Part shown: positions 51,901 through 63,936 of the stretch, piece after piece
Position numbering within the stretch: position 1 is the stretch's first letter
Layout of the letters: every line of letters begins with the position of its first letter
Assembly: GCA_013398955.1 (NCBI GenBank)
Contig: VWPU01003089.1
Coordinates: 62,001-126,000, forward strand
Direction of reading: 5' to 3'
Source of the DNA: Callaeas wilsoni
Taxonomy: Eukaryota; Chordata; Aves; Passeriformes; Callaeidae
DNA: 64,000 nt
Made by a program: the position numbers and the translations under genes
The notes under the pieces: model-generated
Told to the model about the DNA's origin: nothing
Seen by the model: the letters and a program-made list of their open reading frames with translations, nothing else
The model's database searches: none

Positions 51901-54900
51901 CTACTGACGAGAAATTATCCAGCATAAGAGAGTGAAACCTCCATCATTCTTACATGTCAAACTGCTGTAAAAATCTCTGCTATTATAAGAGCAGAGGAAA
52001 AAACCCAACACAGTGGCAGATAATCCCAACTGATTACTGTAGAAAAGTGACATTTACACATGCCCTTTTTCTATGTAAAAGGTCAAGCTGATGCACCAAA
52101 ACGCTTCGTCTACAGGAAATCCACCCTCAACCGTCTCCAGAAAAGATGATACAGCTCTCAGGTGTACCACAGTCACAAAAAATGGCCATAAATTAAATTA
52201 AGGGAAATCTAGTTTGTTGTTCTAGATCTCATTAGGTTTTTTTTCCTCTCAGGAAACCTAATCCCACACGACTTCAGCAGAAACAAGTAGCAGGGAGAGA
52301 ACCCTTTTCAAAAACAACACAGCAAGATTCTGCCCTAAACCCCTCATTGAATATGTTTCTAATGCCACATTCAAACTCACACTCCTCCACAGGAAGAAAA
52401 AAACACTTTTGTGGAAAAGGGGAAAATTAGGTCCTGTACTTGGCTGCCTTCCTCCCCCTCGGTGGTTTTCACTGTCAGAGAAGCATCTTTTTTGCATTCT
52501 AAAATTAACCCTGTGATATTTTGATGAAGCCTGCACAACACGGCTCAGAAAAGGAACCAGTAAAGCAACAAAGATCACTGCTCAACCCTTATTATTATGG
52601 ACAACTCACTGAGAGCTATCCAGCTTGCTTGGAGAAGGAAGGAAAGAAAACAGTCTCCTGAAAGACTATTTTGGTTTCAGGTTTTCTTGAAACACTCCTC
52701 CAGCGTGCTGAGCGGGCAGGGATGAAGCTGCCAGGGCAAGAGCCCCGTAAGCCAAGGACTCCTTAACCCCTGGCACAACCCTGACTCTTGCTGCAGGAAT
52801 GCAGCATTTCCCATGGTGCTGAATATCGCCATCCTGACCTGGAAAGCTGGAGGATCAGAGCTGTTCAGTGACAGCGAGGTTTTGCTCTGTGAACACGCAT
52901 CTCCCGGGGTATTGTTTGCCAGTGCATTTCACCGTGTGCCCGACAATCTGCTGCACAGCTGCCCCAAACTGGAATCAACAGTAGGCAGGTGTGGAGCTCC
53001 ACATCAGCTCTGGAACCTCCAACACTTGTCACCCTGGCAGCCTCAACCTGCATTTCAGTAAGAAAATTTAAAAATACTGTAAATTAAGTAATTAGATCTG
53101 AGCAGGATGAACTTAGCAGCTTCTTGCCAGCTGAAGTACAGCATTTGTGCAGGAATCATTAATCCTTTCTACGAGCATTAGCACAAATAAAGGCTTGCAA
53201 TATTCTCATGATTGCGTGCATAAATGAATGTGAAGAGATGCCTGCTGCTCTCAGCCAAGCTTTGCAGAGTCCCCTGCAATGCCTGAGCGAGGGAAGGTGT
53301 TAACAAAGGCTTTTTGCATTGCTGTTGAGGACGGGTACTCTGTGAAAAGGGACATGAGAATTAATAGCCAAACTCATGGAGAAAGACTGGAAGGAAGAGC
53401 AAGGCAATGAGATGCTGTGTGCAAGCCTCGGAAAGGTTCCATATTGCTCAGGCACACATTCATCCACAACCATGGAGAAAAATTAAGTACATTATTTATC
53501 ATTTCCCTCTAGAAAAGGGTGCCCCAGGATTTCTCCCCAGCTTTGCACTCACTCTCTTTGAAGTGCCATGCCGCAATCAGAGACCCTGCAGTCAAGAACT
53601 GGACAGATGATTCTTTTCAGCACCTGTCAACGCAGCTCCTTAATCCTAATTTCACTTCAGGGATCAACACGCACTGGCACCTTGGGCAAACACACATAAC
53701 ACATTATTTTATAAAAAATAGGACAGATTTCTGTGTTAAAAGAGCTCTTGTGAAAAGGGGGAACAGAAATCATCCAGCAAAGAGCTTGAACTAAAGCAAT
53801 TTCAACACACCAATGTGATCTTGGCAGAGACTGGTTCAGAGGTTCCCTTTGAAACTCCTTATTTATCACCTGCCAAAGAACAGTGCCCATATAGGTTACC
53901 CCTCCTAAATCATGTACTGAGCCCACCTTGTGCAAACTTCAGCATTGCCCAATCTAAACTGTATCTTTGTTGTATTACATGAGAAAGGAAGAAGGAAAAG
54001 AGTAGCAGCAATAAAGCAAACAATAGAAAATTAAACTCCCTCTGTTCTCTTCGGTCATTCCAGAAAATGATACGTTACTAATAATTTATGGAGGAACGAG
54101 TGCACGAGTGATAAGTTACTTCAGTAGTTCGTGCTCAGATAACAGCAAGGTGTGGGCAGGAGGTGAAGCAGGCTTGGAGAGACAGAATGGAAAGAGCCTC
54201 TTTCGCAAACAAAAAGTCTGTCGTGCAGTCTCACAACAGGCACTTTTGGCCGGCTGAAGAAGTGGCTGCAGTGATGTCTGTCTGTACACAGGCTATGCTT
54301 CAGGATATGCTGGAATGTACAAAAATGAAGTTCATTTTGGAACACAAAAATACTAAGCTCCTCCTCAAACACCTGTATTTTCTGTGTCTCTGATACTAAA
54401 TACAAGAAGTGAGACATTTGAAGCATTTCTTGCATTTGACCCAACACTAAAAGTTTGAAACAGTGAGTTATCTCTACATTGGGGTTTTTCTGAATATTTT
54501 ACGAACTGTATATGACAAAGGCAAAGGCTAAGTCCTCGAGTATTTATTTAATCCAAGGAACACAATTAACTGTGTAAAACAACGTGATAACAGACCAGAA
54601 AAAAGGAAACTGGGACTTTCTTCATGAGTCACTAATGTCCACAAGGAGTTGCTGAATCACTCTGCAGCCTTTGGCAGAGGGTACCTTCCCCAGGCATCGA
54701 GCTTCACATCCCTGAGATAATATTTAGCCCACTTGTACGGGGAAGATTCATAGAAAGCTGTACTGCTCAGCAGCCACGGGATGACAAATGTGTAATGAGC
54801 GTAACACAACTACACAAACAAGAATAGAAGCACTGAGTTACAGAGGCAGGAGGTGTATTTCTTGGCCTATATCAGTCAGCGCTGACATTTGCTATCAAAG

Positions 54901-56341
54901 AAACTGGGCCATTTCTCTGTTTATGAGTAGCTCTATAGATGCAACCGTGATTCAGGATGAAAAGTCTACAGGAACAGTTGTACGTTTACATCCGAAATTC
55001 TTATTCTCAGTGCAACTATCTTCACTACTCCTGCTGCAGCTGATTTTTATGGTCTTAACTACTTCCTGGATCTCACAGAGTAGCATCATATCTGGATGGA
55101 ACACGTCCAGCAAATCCAGCAAGGTTTACTGATATACAATCACTGCTCAAACAGCAAGCCAAGCAGCTGGTATCTACCATAGGAGACTCATGCAACACAT
55201 TTGGAAAGATGCCTACAACCTTCCTTACCTCGATCGACAAAAACAGAAAAAGCCTGAAAAGCCACCAAAGAAATTAATCACATTAACTTCACACGTGGAA
55301 AGCAAAGACAAACAGAAAACCTCAGGTGGGTAATGCACAGCAGGACAAAGACTTGGGATCAAAAGAAAATTTTAATTCACCCTTTGAAATGAAGCAAAGT
55401 ATCAACTCAGTGTACATCACGCTACACATTACATATCAGAGAAGGAAGCATGAAAAAAAGTAGGAAACAAGGTCAATGAAAATAAAATATAAAGTTAAAT
55501 CCTGGAACTGGAGCAGTTATTTAAATGAGGGACATCGTACAGTTAAGACTTTACTGTCACTTGTACACACCAGTTTCTTCAACAATTATTTTAATTGATA
55601 AATCTATGCTATATGCTACCTGTAAAGGAAAAGAAGTCTACAATAATGTAACATATCAAATTTAACCAAAATCAAGAGAAAATTTCCATCTATTACAATG
55701 AATTTTAAACACATTCTTTTACCCCTTTCAGTATTTTGAAAGTAAAAGAACTCACACCCACAAAAGCTACAGAAACAAAGCTAGAACTAAAAAAAAAAAT
55801 AAAGAAACTTACAGCAAGCAAAATTCTCACTCAGGATGGACAAGATTCTGTAGCACTAATGAATTAGATTTTAAATTATACATCTATCTTTAAAAAGAAA
55901 AAGTAATCACATCACAGAGAGCAGTTGCCAAAAAGAGTCCTTCTGGTTCTGCAAGTACAGGACTGTGCTCCTGCTGCCATGGAAACTGAGTCCCTCACTG
56001 CTCTGGTCCTGGTACAGTGCCACACATGCTCCCAAGCATTTAATAAATATTAATAATGCATTTAATAATATTGAAGTATCAGAAACAGAACATCTAAGAA
56101 AAAAAATTGGCAATAAAACTCACTTTACATGGCTGCAGCCCAAAGGCTTGTAAGCCTTGCTCTAAGCCAGCTATAAATCCTGTTCTCTCCTAGTTTCTAA
56201 CACTTGCTCTTGGCATTAAGTGTGAGGTTAGACTGATTGCCAGGCCTTAGCTTAGGCTGAAAATAACCAGGAAACCTGCAGGAAAAACTGAAACCCTTCC
56301 ACTTGTCCAACAGGCACCTCTGCAAGGAGCAGTTGTGTGTG

Positions 56342-56425
56342 TGTTGAGCACTGGACTGGTAGGTAGGAGGCCTCATTTCTGTTCTTGGCTCTGCTGCTGA
56401 CTCTTGTAGAGCTGAGTCACTCTGG
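56342..56425 (+). mobile_element. MIR-like SINE, decayed
   Basis: TTGAGCACTGGACTGGTAGG, GGAGGCCTCATTTCTGTTCT and TGGCTCTGCTGCTGACTCTT follow the MIR tRNA-related half (GAGCACTGGACT, GGAGACCTGGGTTC, TGGCTCTGCCACTGACT), then GAGTCACTCTGG. It is the only one of the four MIR-like fragments in forward orientation. Confidence 0.65.
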
Positions 56426-57791
56426 TGCAGAAGAGCTCTAACACCATTTATTCACCTCTTCGTGAGGAGAAAGGCACAGGGCTGCCAGATCTGCCACAGC
56501 TCTGGGAAGAAAAGCCATGGGCCTTGCCAGGAACAGAAGCACAGTCTACCAGGGCATCATTACTACAGCAAGAAACAGAATATCTCACCCTGAGAGACCA
56601 TCAGTGACAGAGCTCACAACTCTGCTTTAAAAATCTTCTGGCTTCTTGAAGGTTAAAATCTGGCTTTTGAAAGTATTTCAGTGTGGAAGGGTTTCGTTTT
56701 ATTTTTCAACTAGCTTCCAGTATTATTGTAACTTTTAAAGTCTAATCAAGTTTTTATCGCTTGCATTTCAGACAGAATTTTTCACAGAGCAGAAAATCTG
56801 CATTAATTTTATCACAGGGCCTTTTACCCTTTTCCCCTCCCTTGTGGGTATGTAAATATTAATAACCTTAATGGAAAATAGAGGGTTAGAAAAACTACAC
56901 TCAGCTTTTCCAACACTTCCCGCACATGCACCATAAAATAGTGAGGATCTCCCTTTGGCTGGAAGCACTGGGAGCAGAGCCCACCAGAGCAGGCAGACTC
57001 CTTTTCGGCCAGGGACATGCTAGTGAATAAGACAACAAGCAGCAACCCAAATCTTCATTTCCATCACCCAAACTCAACTTACTGATTTGTTTTCCTGGGC
57101 AAAGGAAAAAAATAAAGAACAATTGACATCTTAGAGCATTTTATAAGGCAAACACAGAAGAGTGTAGTGACACAGAAAAGCAGAACTGAGCAACAATGCG
57201 CTTTGGGAACATCTTTGAAATTACCAGGGAAAAGCTGCCAGAAAATGGCAAAGCTGTAGAGAAGAAAAGGTCACCAGTAAAAGGACCAGGAGAACTTCAC
57301 ACCAAATCAGTTCTACCACAAATGCATCCCTAACACAACATCAGTCTCTGAGGCACACCAAAGACATGGTAGATTTGTCAGTGAATTCACAAAGCTGATG
57401 ACATTGAAAAGGCCAGCAGAAACAAAAGCTGGGTGTCTGCTGTATTAGAAACAGCTGAGGGAATCAATAATGGTCAGACATTTTCAGGTGTAACAGAGTG
57501 TTTAATGCTCCTTTAGGTGGACAACGGAGTCAAGAAAACTTATTATTTCTAGCACTGGCAATCTCTTAGTGTAGGTGTATCAGATAAATGTGTTCACCAA
57601 CACGTTACCCTTGGTTTCTGTGGTCTCATAATTGCAATTTGAATTAACATTTGAACATTTTCTGATTAATATTAAATTATCCTAAGTATCTTCCACTCCT
57701 AAGATCAACCAGTCAGAAATCACATCTCTAACCTTTGCTAAGCCTAGGTCTAGAACACTGCAGACACAAGAGTACTGGTCTGCATGGACTT

Positions 57792-57955
57792 TTCATAGAA
57801 TCACAGAATGGTTTGGGTTGGAAGGGACTTTAAAGACCCTTAGTTCCAAACTCCCTGTCATGGGCAGGGACATTTTCCATTAGACCAGGTTGCTCAGAGC
57901 CCCATCCAACCTGGCCTTGAACACTGCCAGGAATGGGGCAGCCACAGCTTCTTTG
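57792..57955 (-). mobile_element. CR1 LINE, 5'-truncated 3' end
   Basis: The plus strand begins TCATAGAATCACAGAATGG and continues with the well-known CR1 tail, including GGGTTGGAAGGGAC, CATGGGCAGGGACA and CCATCCAACCTGGCC. These are reverse complements of the CR1 3' untranslated region, so the element lies on the minus strand, with its 3' terminus (octamer ATTCTATG) at 57792 and its 5' truncation near 57955. CR1 is the dominant LINE of birds. Severe 5' truncation is its usual state. No coding sequence remains. Confidence 0.93.
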
Positions 57956-60900
57956 TTTTATCTTTATACATTAAAATGCTCTGGATGAAGTTCACCTACC
58001 TTGGCCCAAAATGTAGAATATGTTTCTATCCTCTAAAATGACAGCTTTGAGCTTTCTGATAAACAAACAATGTCGGTTTTAACTGCACTTTCATAATTTC
58101 CTTCTTGAACTTAATAATTATATTCACTCTTCCCATTCTCCTTGACCTCAGGAAAGCTTTTCAGCTCACAGCTCATTCCTGTAACTGTATCTAGAGCAAC
58201 TCTTGTGCTTTCTTGCTATAGCACAGCAGCACTGCATAAAACCAAGTTCACTTCCCTCTGTAACCATAATGTCTCCAGTGGCTCTCCCCAGTTCTCTCTT
58301 TTGCCTTTTCAGTGGTCCCATCTCAGTTCTCTCCTTCTTTCCCAGACCATGAGCAGGAGTGATAGAAAATCACCACCTTCTGGAAAGCAGTCTGCATCTA
58401 GGCTGCTTAATAAACAAAACTGCATAAATAAAACACCTCAAGGAAATGTGCCAGGAAACAGGGAAATGGAAAAGGACATGTGCTTAAAACTTGATTTTCT
58501 ACATAAATGTTGCTGCAGGTTGCACTAACAGAGAAGATAATCCAGACACCAAAAACATGCAAGTTAGTTTTTTCAGAGCAGACAACAAGAATATAATGAA
58601 AAATGAAGATAAATGAATAATAAATTAATAACAACATTTACTGTGGAACACAAGAAATCAGTAAACTGGTTTTGAGCCTAAGCTGGACATGAACCCAGTA
58701 CAGACCAGGATAGGCAGGCAGCAGCCACACAGGCAAGCAAACAAGCCCTGCCTCTCAACGCCAGTCTTCCCAGTGCTTCCAGTTTGGGGATAACCATGCA
58801 AGCTGGCCACACAACACAGTTAAATTATCACTGACACAATCAAGAGCATACGACCATGCATGTGTCAAGGAAACCTAAAACTCCACATGCTGACGTGCAC
58901 AGGCATCTCCAGAGTGGCAGGCAGCAATCACTCAGCATACAGGATACTGGCTTCATATGGAACATCAAGAAAAACTGAAGCAATGCATAACAGAGGACAA
59001 AAAGCTACAGAATACATGTGGCAGTCGTGAGTGCCTACTGTGTCACTTGGTCATGCCCCAAAACCTGCAAGTGTGGCACACCATTACACTCCTGCATTTC
59101 AAAGCCGCCCAGGCAATACTTAACTCTGCACAGGATCCAGAATTTAGCTTTCAAATAGGCTTTTTGATATGTTTTTACTCCCAAATTTCAACTCTAGTGA
59201 AATCTAAACTGAAAAGCACAGAAACCATGAGGCTGCCTCCTGAGCGTTCACACAGGCAGCAGGAGTCCAACTCTGCAGACTCTCTCTACAAAGCCAGTGC
59301 AAGAACAGGAGTCCTTCTTCCTCTCAATTGCAAAAGAAACGTGTCTCAGATACAGAGTCACCTTCTGCGGCCACAAGGCAGCCAGGGGCTGAGGTAGGGG
59401 AGGTTTGCTGATGCCACGTGTTTACCCTGCAGTCTGGACACATGGGAACAGTTTTTGAAACAGTAACTCCCTTCAGACCGCATCTCATACAGGAGGAAGC
59501 CTCGATCCTGTGTGTAAAATAACCCTATGAACAGCTCTCAGCAGCAACACCACAGAAAGGATACCAGTGCAAAGGTGGAAAATGGAGCTTTAAACAAGAA
59601 ATAGTAATTCTGCATTTGGCTGTGTCCCCCTGCAGGCAGGTATTACAAAGCTGAAGTGATCTTTCAGTTTGTGTTTCGTTTTAGGAAAATAGTTAAGCTA
59701 CTGATTGCTTTTTGCAACTGTACTCTTTGACACATTTAGTGTTTATTCAACAGTGAAACATTTGAGCAGAGGTCTTCCATTCTCTTTCACCCACACTCAG
59801 GTCTGGATTAAGATAATGTGAACCCTACTTACATCTTAAAAATAAAATCAAACACAACTATCAAAGTAAGAGCTCCTATTTTGTGTCAAATATATCGTGT
59901 CTGGCTGCTGTTTGCAAGGTCTTCCTTGTTTTCTGCTGGCTACAATGGCAAGCAGGAATAAACTTGTAAAACTGGGGAAAAAGCCTGCAAGAGCCACTCC
60001 CCCTTCGAAGCAACTCTCTAGGATTTTCCGTTCTGGGTGATGTGTCACACAGAACAGCACCCTGGACACACAGCACACAGATCCCTAGCCTGACCTGGCT
60101 TTGCAGCCTCCACCTTTCCTGAGGGATGCATAGGAAAAAAGTCAGTATCCTGCATTCTGAGTACCTCAGCAAAGAGTGCTTTTGCTAAAACACTGTGCCC
60201 CAGTAAATGGACATTTTTACCACTATAAAAGTAGCTTTGGTGTTATATAAAGTTGCTCTATACCATTACAAAGAAAGTCTCAATGACCGTGCATCTGCAA
60301 GCATTGTCTGAAATAGATTGTAAGAGTCATTCTTGCCTTTCCAGTGTTTCTGAAGAGGAAAATGCATCACAGGGAAGGACTAAAATGCATCTATAGAAAT
60401 CATGTTCAGAACTGCCCTGGAGCCCTGTCCTCATTGTAAGGACCACCTTTAATGCAGATCGTGGCATTGCAAGCTGTAAGTTGTGACCAGGTTTTTGTCT
60501 TTCCAGGCCTGCACAGACTGCCTTGAGCTCAAGCAAATCCTTTTGCATAGAGCAGAACAAATAGTTTTAAGACAGGTTTAAACTCTGCAATACGTACCCA
60601 AGATTTCTAATTCCAGAGTTTACGACTCGATTTCCCCAGCAATCCAAGCAATGTAACTTCCACTGAATTTCTCTCTGGAGTTTAGTTTCCTTTCCATAGA
60701 TACATTTTAAGGAACATCCCCTACTCCCTTTTTATTTTCCTTTCCTCAAAATGGTATAACTTTCTGAAAACAAGACAGCAAAAAGGCAGCTTCACATTTA
60801 AGCAATCTGTTTACTACTTTATTTTTATATATTGCTACAATGCACACAAATTAGTGTCTCCTCCTTCTCTCCTGTTAACACCCCACAAGTCATGTGCCTA

Positions 60901-63639
60901 CACACAAACGAGCACGGTCTCCTTTCTTCCTGGCAGCCTCCTTGGCTACCGTTCCTTTCCTAGCCCAGAAACCCTGTCCTGGATAAACTTAATACACCTT
61001 AAAAACTAGTACTGACCAATCTCAACTGTTTAAGACTGGAAATCATTCCTTTTTCATCCTTCAGGTGCAATGTTTGCTATATTAACTCACACATCGGTCC
61101 TGTGCTAGGTAAGCTGAACTACCAGCCACAACAGAAAAGGATTACTCGGTGGAAAGCAAATGCCAAGGATGCAATACAGTTTGATTACTGAAACATTCTC
61201 CTTAGAATCCAGACGTCTCTTAAAAAAGCCAACATTATGTGAGCAAATCTTGGTGGCAGGGAGGATGGGGGGAAACGGGGACAGACACGGGACACACAAC
61301 ACAAAGGGGACACAAACAAAAACAAACAAACAAAAATTCAGTCTTGCACAAAGACGATTTCTAGTAGGAAGTCCAGAGAGTCCTGCAAAAAAAAAAAAAA
61401 TCAACTCCTTCCAACTATTTAAGATACTCTTGGTTACAAAGTTTTCCGGTGTATTAGACAATCTACCACAAAGAACTGGTTTGATAACCCAATTCTTCAC
61501 ACAGATAAGGACCATCCTGTCTCTTCAAAAAGGAAGGATATACACAAGCAGCAATGAGCTATTACAAATACATTATCAGCTCTAGGAAAAAAAATCGTGA
61601 AGTAATTATAGAGGTTATCAGTGTTGTTATCAGTACTCACTGCCAGCAGGCTACCTGCATATTAATTTCCCTCTCCATCACCACTCTGGCATGCTGAGTT
61701 TTCCAGAACAGTTTCTTTTATTGCATATGTTCATAAAATAGTTTTTAAATAAATATCTGTTTATTACAGCAGTGATAACAGAGGCGGTATCTAGAAACAA
61801 AAACACATGGAACATTTTTTTTCACCCAGCGAGCAGAACTCCAGACATTCCATATGCTGAAAAGCAGCATGCACTTTCAAAATAAAACAGTGTTCAGAAC
61901 AATTTAAGTGAGAAAAATGTGCATGACAAATGCAATTTCTGTCTTTCAGCCTGCTTGAAGAAGCAACTGCAGTCTCTCTATATATGAACTAAATTAACAG
62001 TCCATGAGCAATTTCTGTAGTCTGATCCCCAATCAATAATAAATGCCAAATTCAGATTAAAGTGAAGAACATATTTTTACCACCCCCAAACCCAACAACT
62101 ATAAAAACCCTCTGAAATAAACCTAAATGAGACGCAATAAGCATTCTAACACAGCACAATTCACACTGAGCTGATGTTCAACAGCATGTTGTTCTACACT
62201 CTCTCTTCTGACACAATGCTCAGAGGGCTGATCACAAGGAAAAGGAGAAAATAAAAAGCAGCCCAGATACTGACCCACTCACTCATGCAAGGCAAGAGCT
62301 CAGGACACAAAACTACTCTTCAACGCCGAATGCAGGGTGCAGAATCTGTTCGAGATGCTCCACCAGCCACGATCCCAACCTCTGAAAAGCAGTTCCAAAA
62401 GCACTGCCCACAGGTCACCTGCAGCTCACCAAGCCTCTGTACAACAGCGCACAGAGGTTTTAAATAGATGGCTTCAAGAACAGCATTATGTACCTGCTCA
62501 GAGATTCCCAATGCTTCCACAGATTAGTGTCTCTCTCAGGAAACACAGACACTTCTGAGAATACATTCCCAGTTACGGCTACACAAGAGTCCACGGCAGT
62601 TCTCAGTCACCCCCGGCTTCCCCGAGTCTTCTGCAATTTGAAACATTCCACATCTAAGCTGCGTCTAAATAGTGCCATTATAATTCCTGTAAAAGCCGTT
62701 TCTATATCTCAACTAATGCTGCTAACTCCCTAGATCATGAAAAAAAAAATCATACATAAAGCCAATCAAGTCCTCTGAATAAAAACAGCACCAGAAAGAA
62801 ATGTTATGGGGTGTGCATGGGGAACATGTTAGAACTTAAGAGTTGGAGAATCCCTGCTCTCCTTCAACTAATCTACTTAGACTTCACTCTGAATATCATC
62901 TGACACAGACTTATACGTGGAGATGCTAACAGCATAATCACATACCGAAAAACACATAACCAGTGATCTTTCTTTTCGTGATATACTCACTGGGTCTATG
63001 AGCTTTGAAGAGTTCATTCACTGAATGCACATTCAGCGCCTATTATTCTACAGAGATAATTCAAGAGATGTGGTACTTGCTACAATATTTGCAACTTTAC
63101 ACTCCAAATGAAAGCTACTTCGTTTCAAGACTTAGGCTCTTTAATTTCTTTTACAGATGTTTCTTACACTCCATGACTGAGATAAATTCTCCCAGGCTGC
63201 CGGAAGCAGTAAGCAAAGTAACAGCCAAGTTATAACAGCACAATCCTACAAAGCACTCAGAGTTTATGGGCTTCCACTGATACGCACCAGGGCCACACCA
63301 CAGGAGAAGGAACAAGTGCCATCTTCTCAGGATTGAAAGTATAGATCTTGCTCTCTCTTCCCTTACATTATGAAGGAATCAGTGTTACATGGCTGACACT
63401 GCAAAGCCAAGCGGTGCTACTTGTTCACCTGCCTTCTCACTCTGACTGCAAACACATTTAAACACAAGATTCACACCCACCCCACATCTTGTAGGATGAT
63501 TATGAGTAAGCAACGTTTCACAGGAGCACCTGTCACTGGCCTTAAGCACGGGCTCTCCTGGGGTTTAAACATCTCTCCCAACTGCCCCGAGGACACAAAC
63601 TTCGCTGTTCCTTTTAGGCGCTCTGAGCAGACATTGCTG
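57956..63639. other. Intronic stretch leading up to the CpG island
   Basis: Ordinary AT-rich intron with simple A-rich repeats. I see no alternative first exon, retroelement or RNA gene. As the first part of the intron in transcription order it is a plausible place for enhancers, but no specific site stands out. Confidence 0.45.
61311..61336. repeat. (CAAA)n microsatellite
   Basis: About six CAAA units with one longer A-run. A 14-bp poly-A tract lies close by at 61387-61400. Confidence 0.75.
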
Positions 63640-63809
63640 GAGGCGAGGGGACTGGCAGAGGGAGGGCAGGGAGCTGCCCGGTGACGGCTGCCGCCGGACT
63701 CGCGCTGCCGCGCGGCGCTCGGGGTGTCCCGGCCGGGCCGGGCGGCCGAGCCGGCAGCGAGGAGCCGCTGCCCCGCGGCGCCGCGTCACGGATCTGCTGC
63801 TCCCGGCAG

Positions 63810-63864
63810 CCAATCGCCGCCGCGGCCGGGGCCGGCGCGACTTCATTCATTCATTCATAAAAAG
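63810..63864 (+). promoter_or_regulatory. CCAAT box and TATA-like box, rightward orientation
   Basis: Inside the CpG island a CCAAT box (63810-63814) is followed 43 bp later by CATAAAAAG (63856-63864), a TATA-like element. A start near 63888 would place these at about -75 and -30, a standard arrangement. A CRE-like CGTCA half site lies just upstream at 63784-63788. The direction is opposite to the LDLa gene, so if used it would make an antisense or divergent transcript. The TATA-like element adjoins a short ATTC repeat and may be coincidental. Confidence 0.3.
63842..63858. repeat. (ATTC)n short tandem repeat
   Basis: Four copies of CATT-type units run directly into the TATA-like element of the CpG island. 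Its length is likely to vary between individuals and would change the spacing between the CCAAT box and the TATA-like box. Confidence 0.7.
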
Positions 63865-63928
63865 AGGCGCAGCGCAGCTGGGAAGCGCGCCCTTGCCGGC
63901 CCCCCGCCCCGCCGTGCGGGGCACGGAT

Positions 63929-63936
63929 ACTCACGG
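63929..63936 (-). other. Splice donor of the LDLa exon
   Basis: On the minus strand the exon ends ...TGCC and is followed by GTGAGTA, a near-perfect match to the GTRAGT donor consensus. The junction lies between 63935 and 63934. The donor leaves one base of the next codon in the exon, so the intron is phase 1, as expected between LDLa repeat exons. Confidence 0.8.

Larger units (their letters stand above)
43693..57791. other. Intronic stretch without genes between CR1 copies
   Basis: Contains two MIR-like fragments and nothing else I can support. The open frames are short and lack recognisable domains. 53085-53240 is noted as a possible conserved element because of clustered TAAT and CATTA motifs. 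Confidence 0.5.
1..63934 (-). other. LRP8: Long intron of the LDLa-repeat gene (probably LRP8), open at its 3' end
   Basis: Everything left of the donor at 63934 lacks a recognisable exon. I looked on the minus strand for further LDLa signatures (the reverse complement of Cys-Asp-Gly ... Ser-Asp-Glu) and for other domain motifs and saw none. The open frames present are short, contain no recognisable domains, and overlap on both strands as expected of non-coding DNA. If the exon is LRP8 repeat 1, this is the intron after that exon and exceeds 63.9 kb. A missed small exon or a nested gene cannot be excluded by eye. Confidence 0.6.

Noticed and set aside
63565..63850. Minus-strand Arg/Pro/Ala-rich open frames in the CpG island
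   Set aside because: They lie downstream of the splice donor in the intron and reflect GC-rich composition only.
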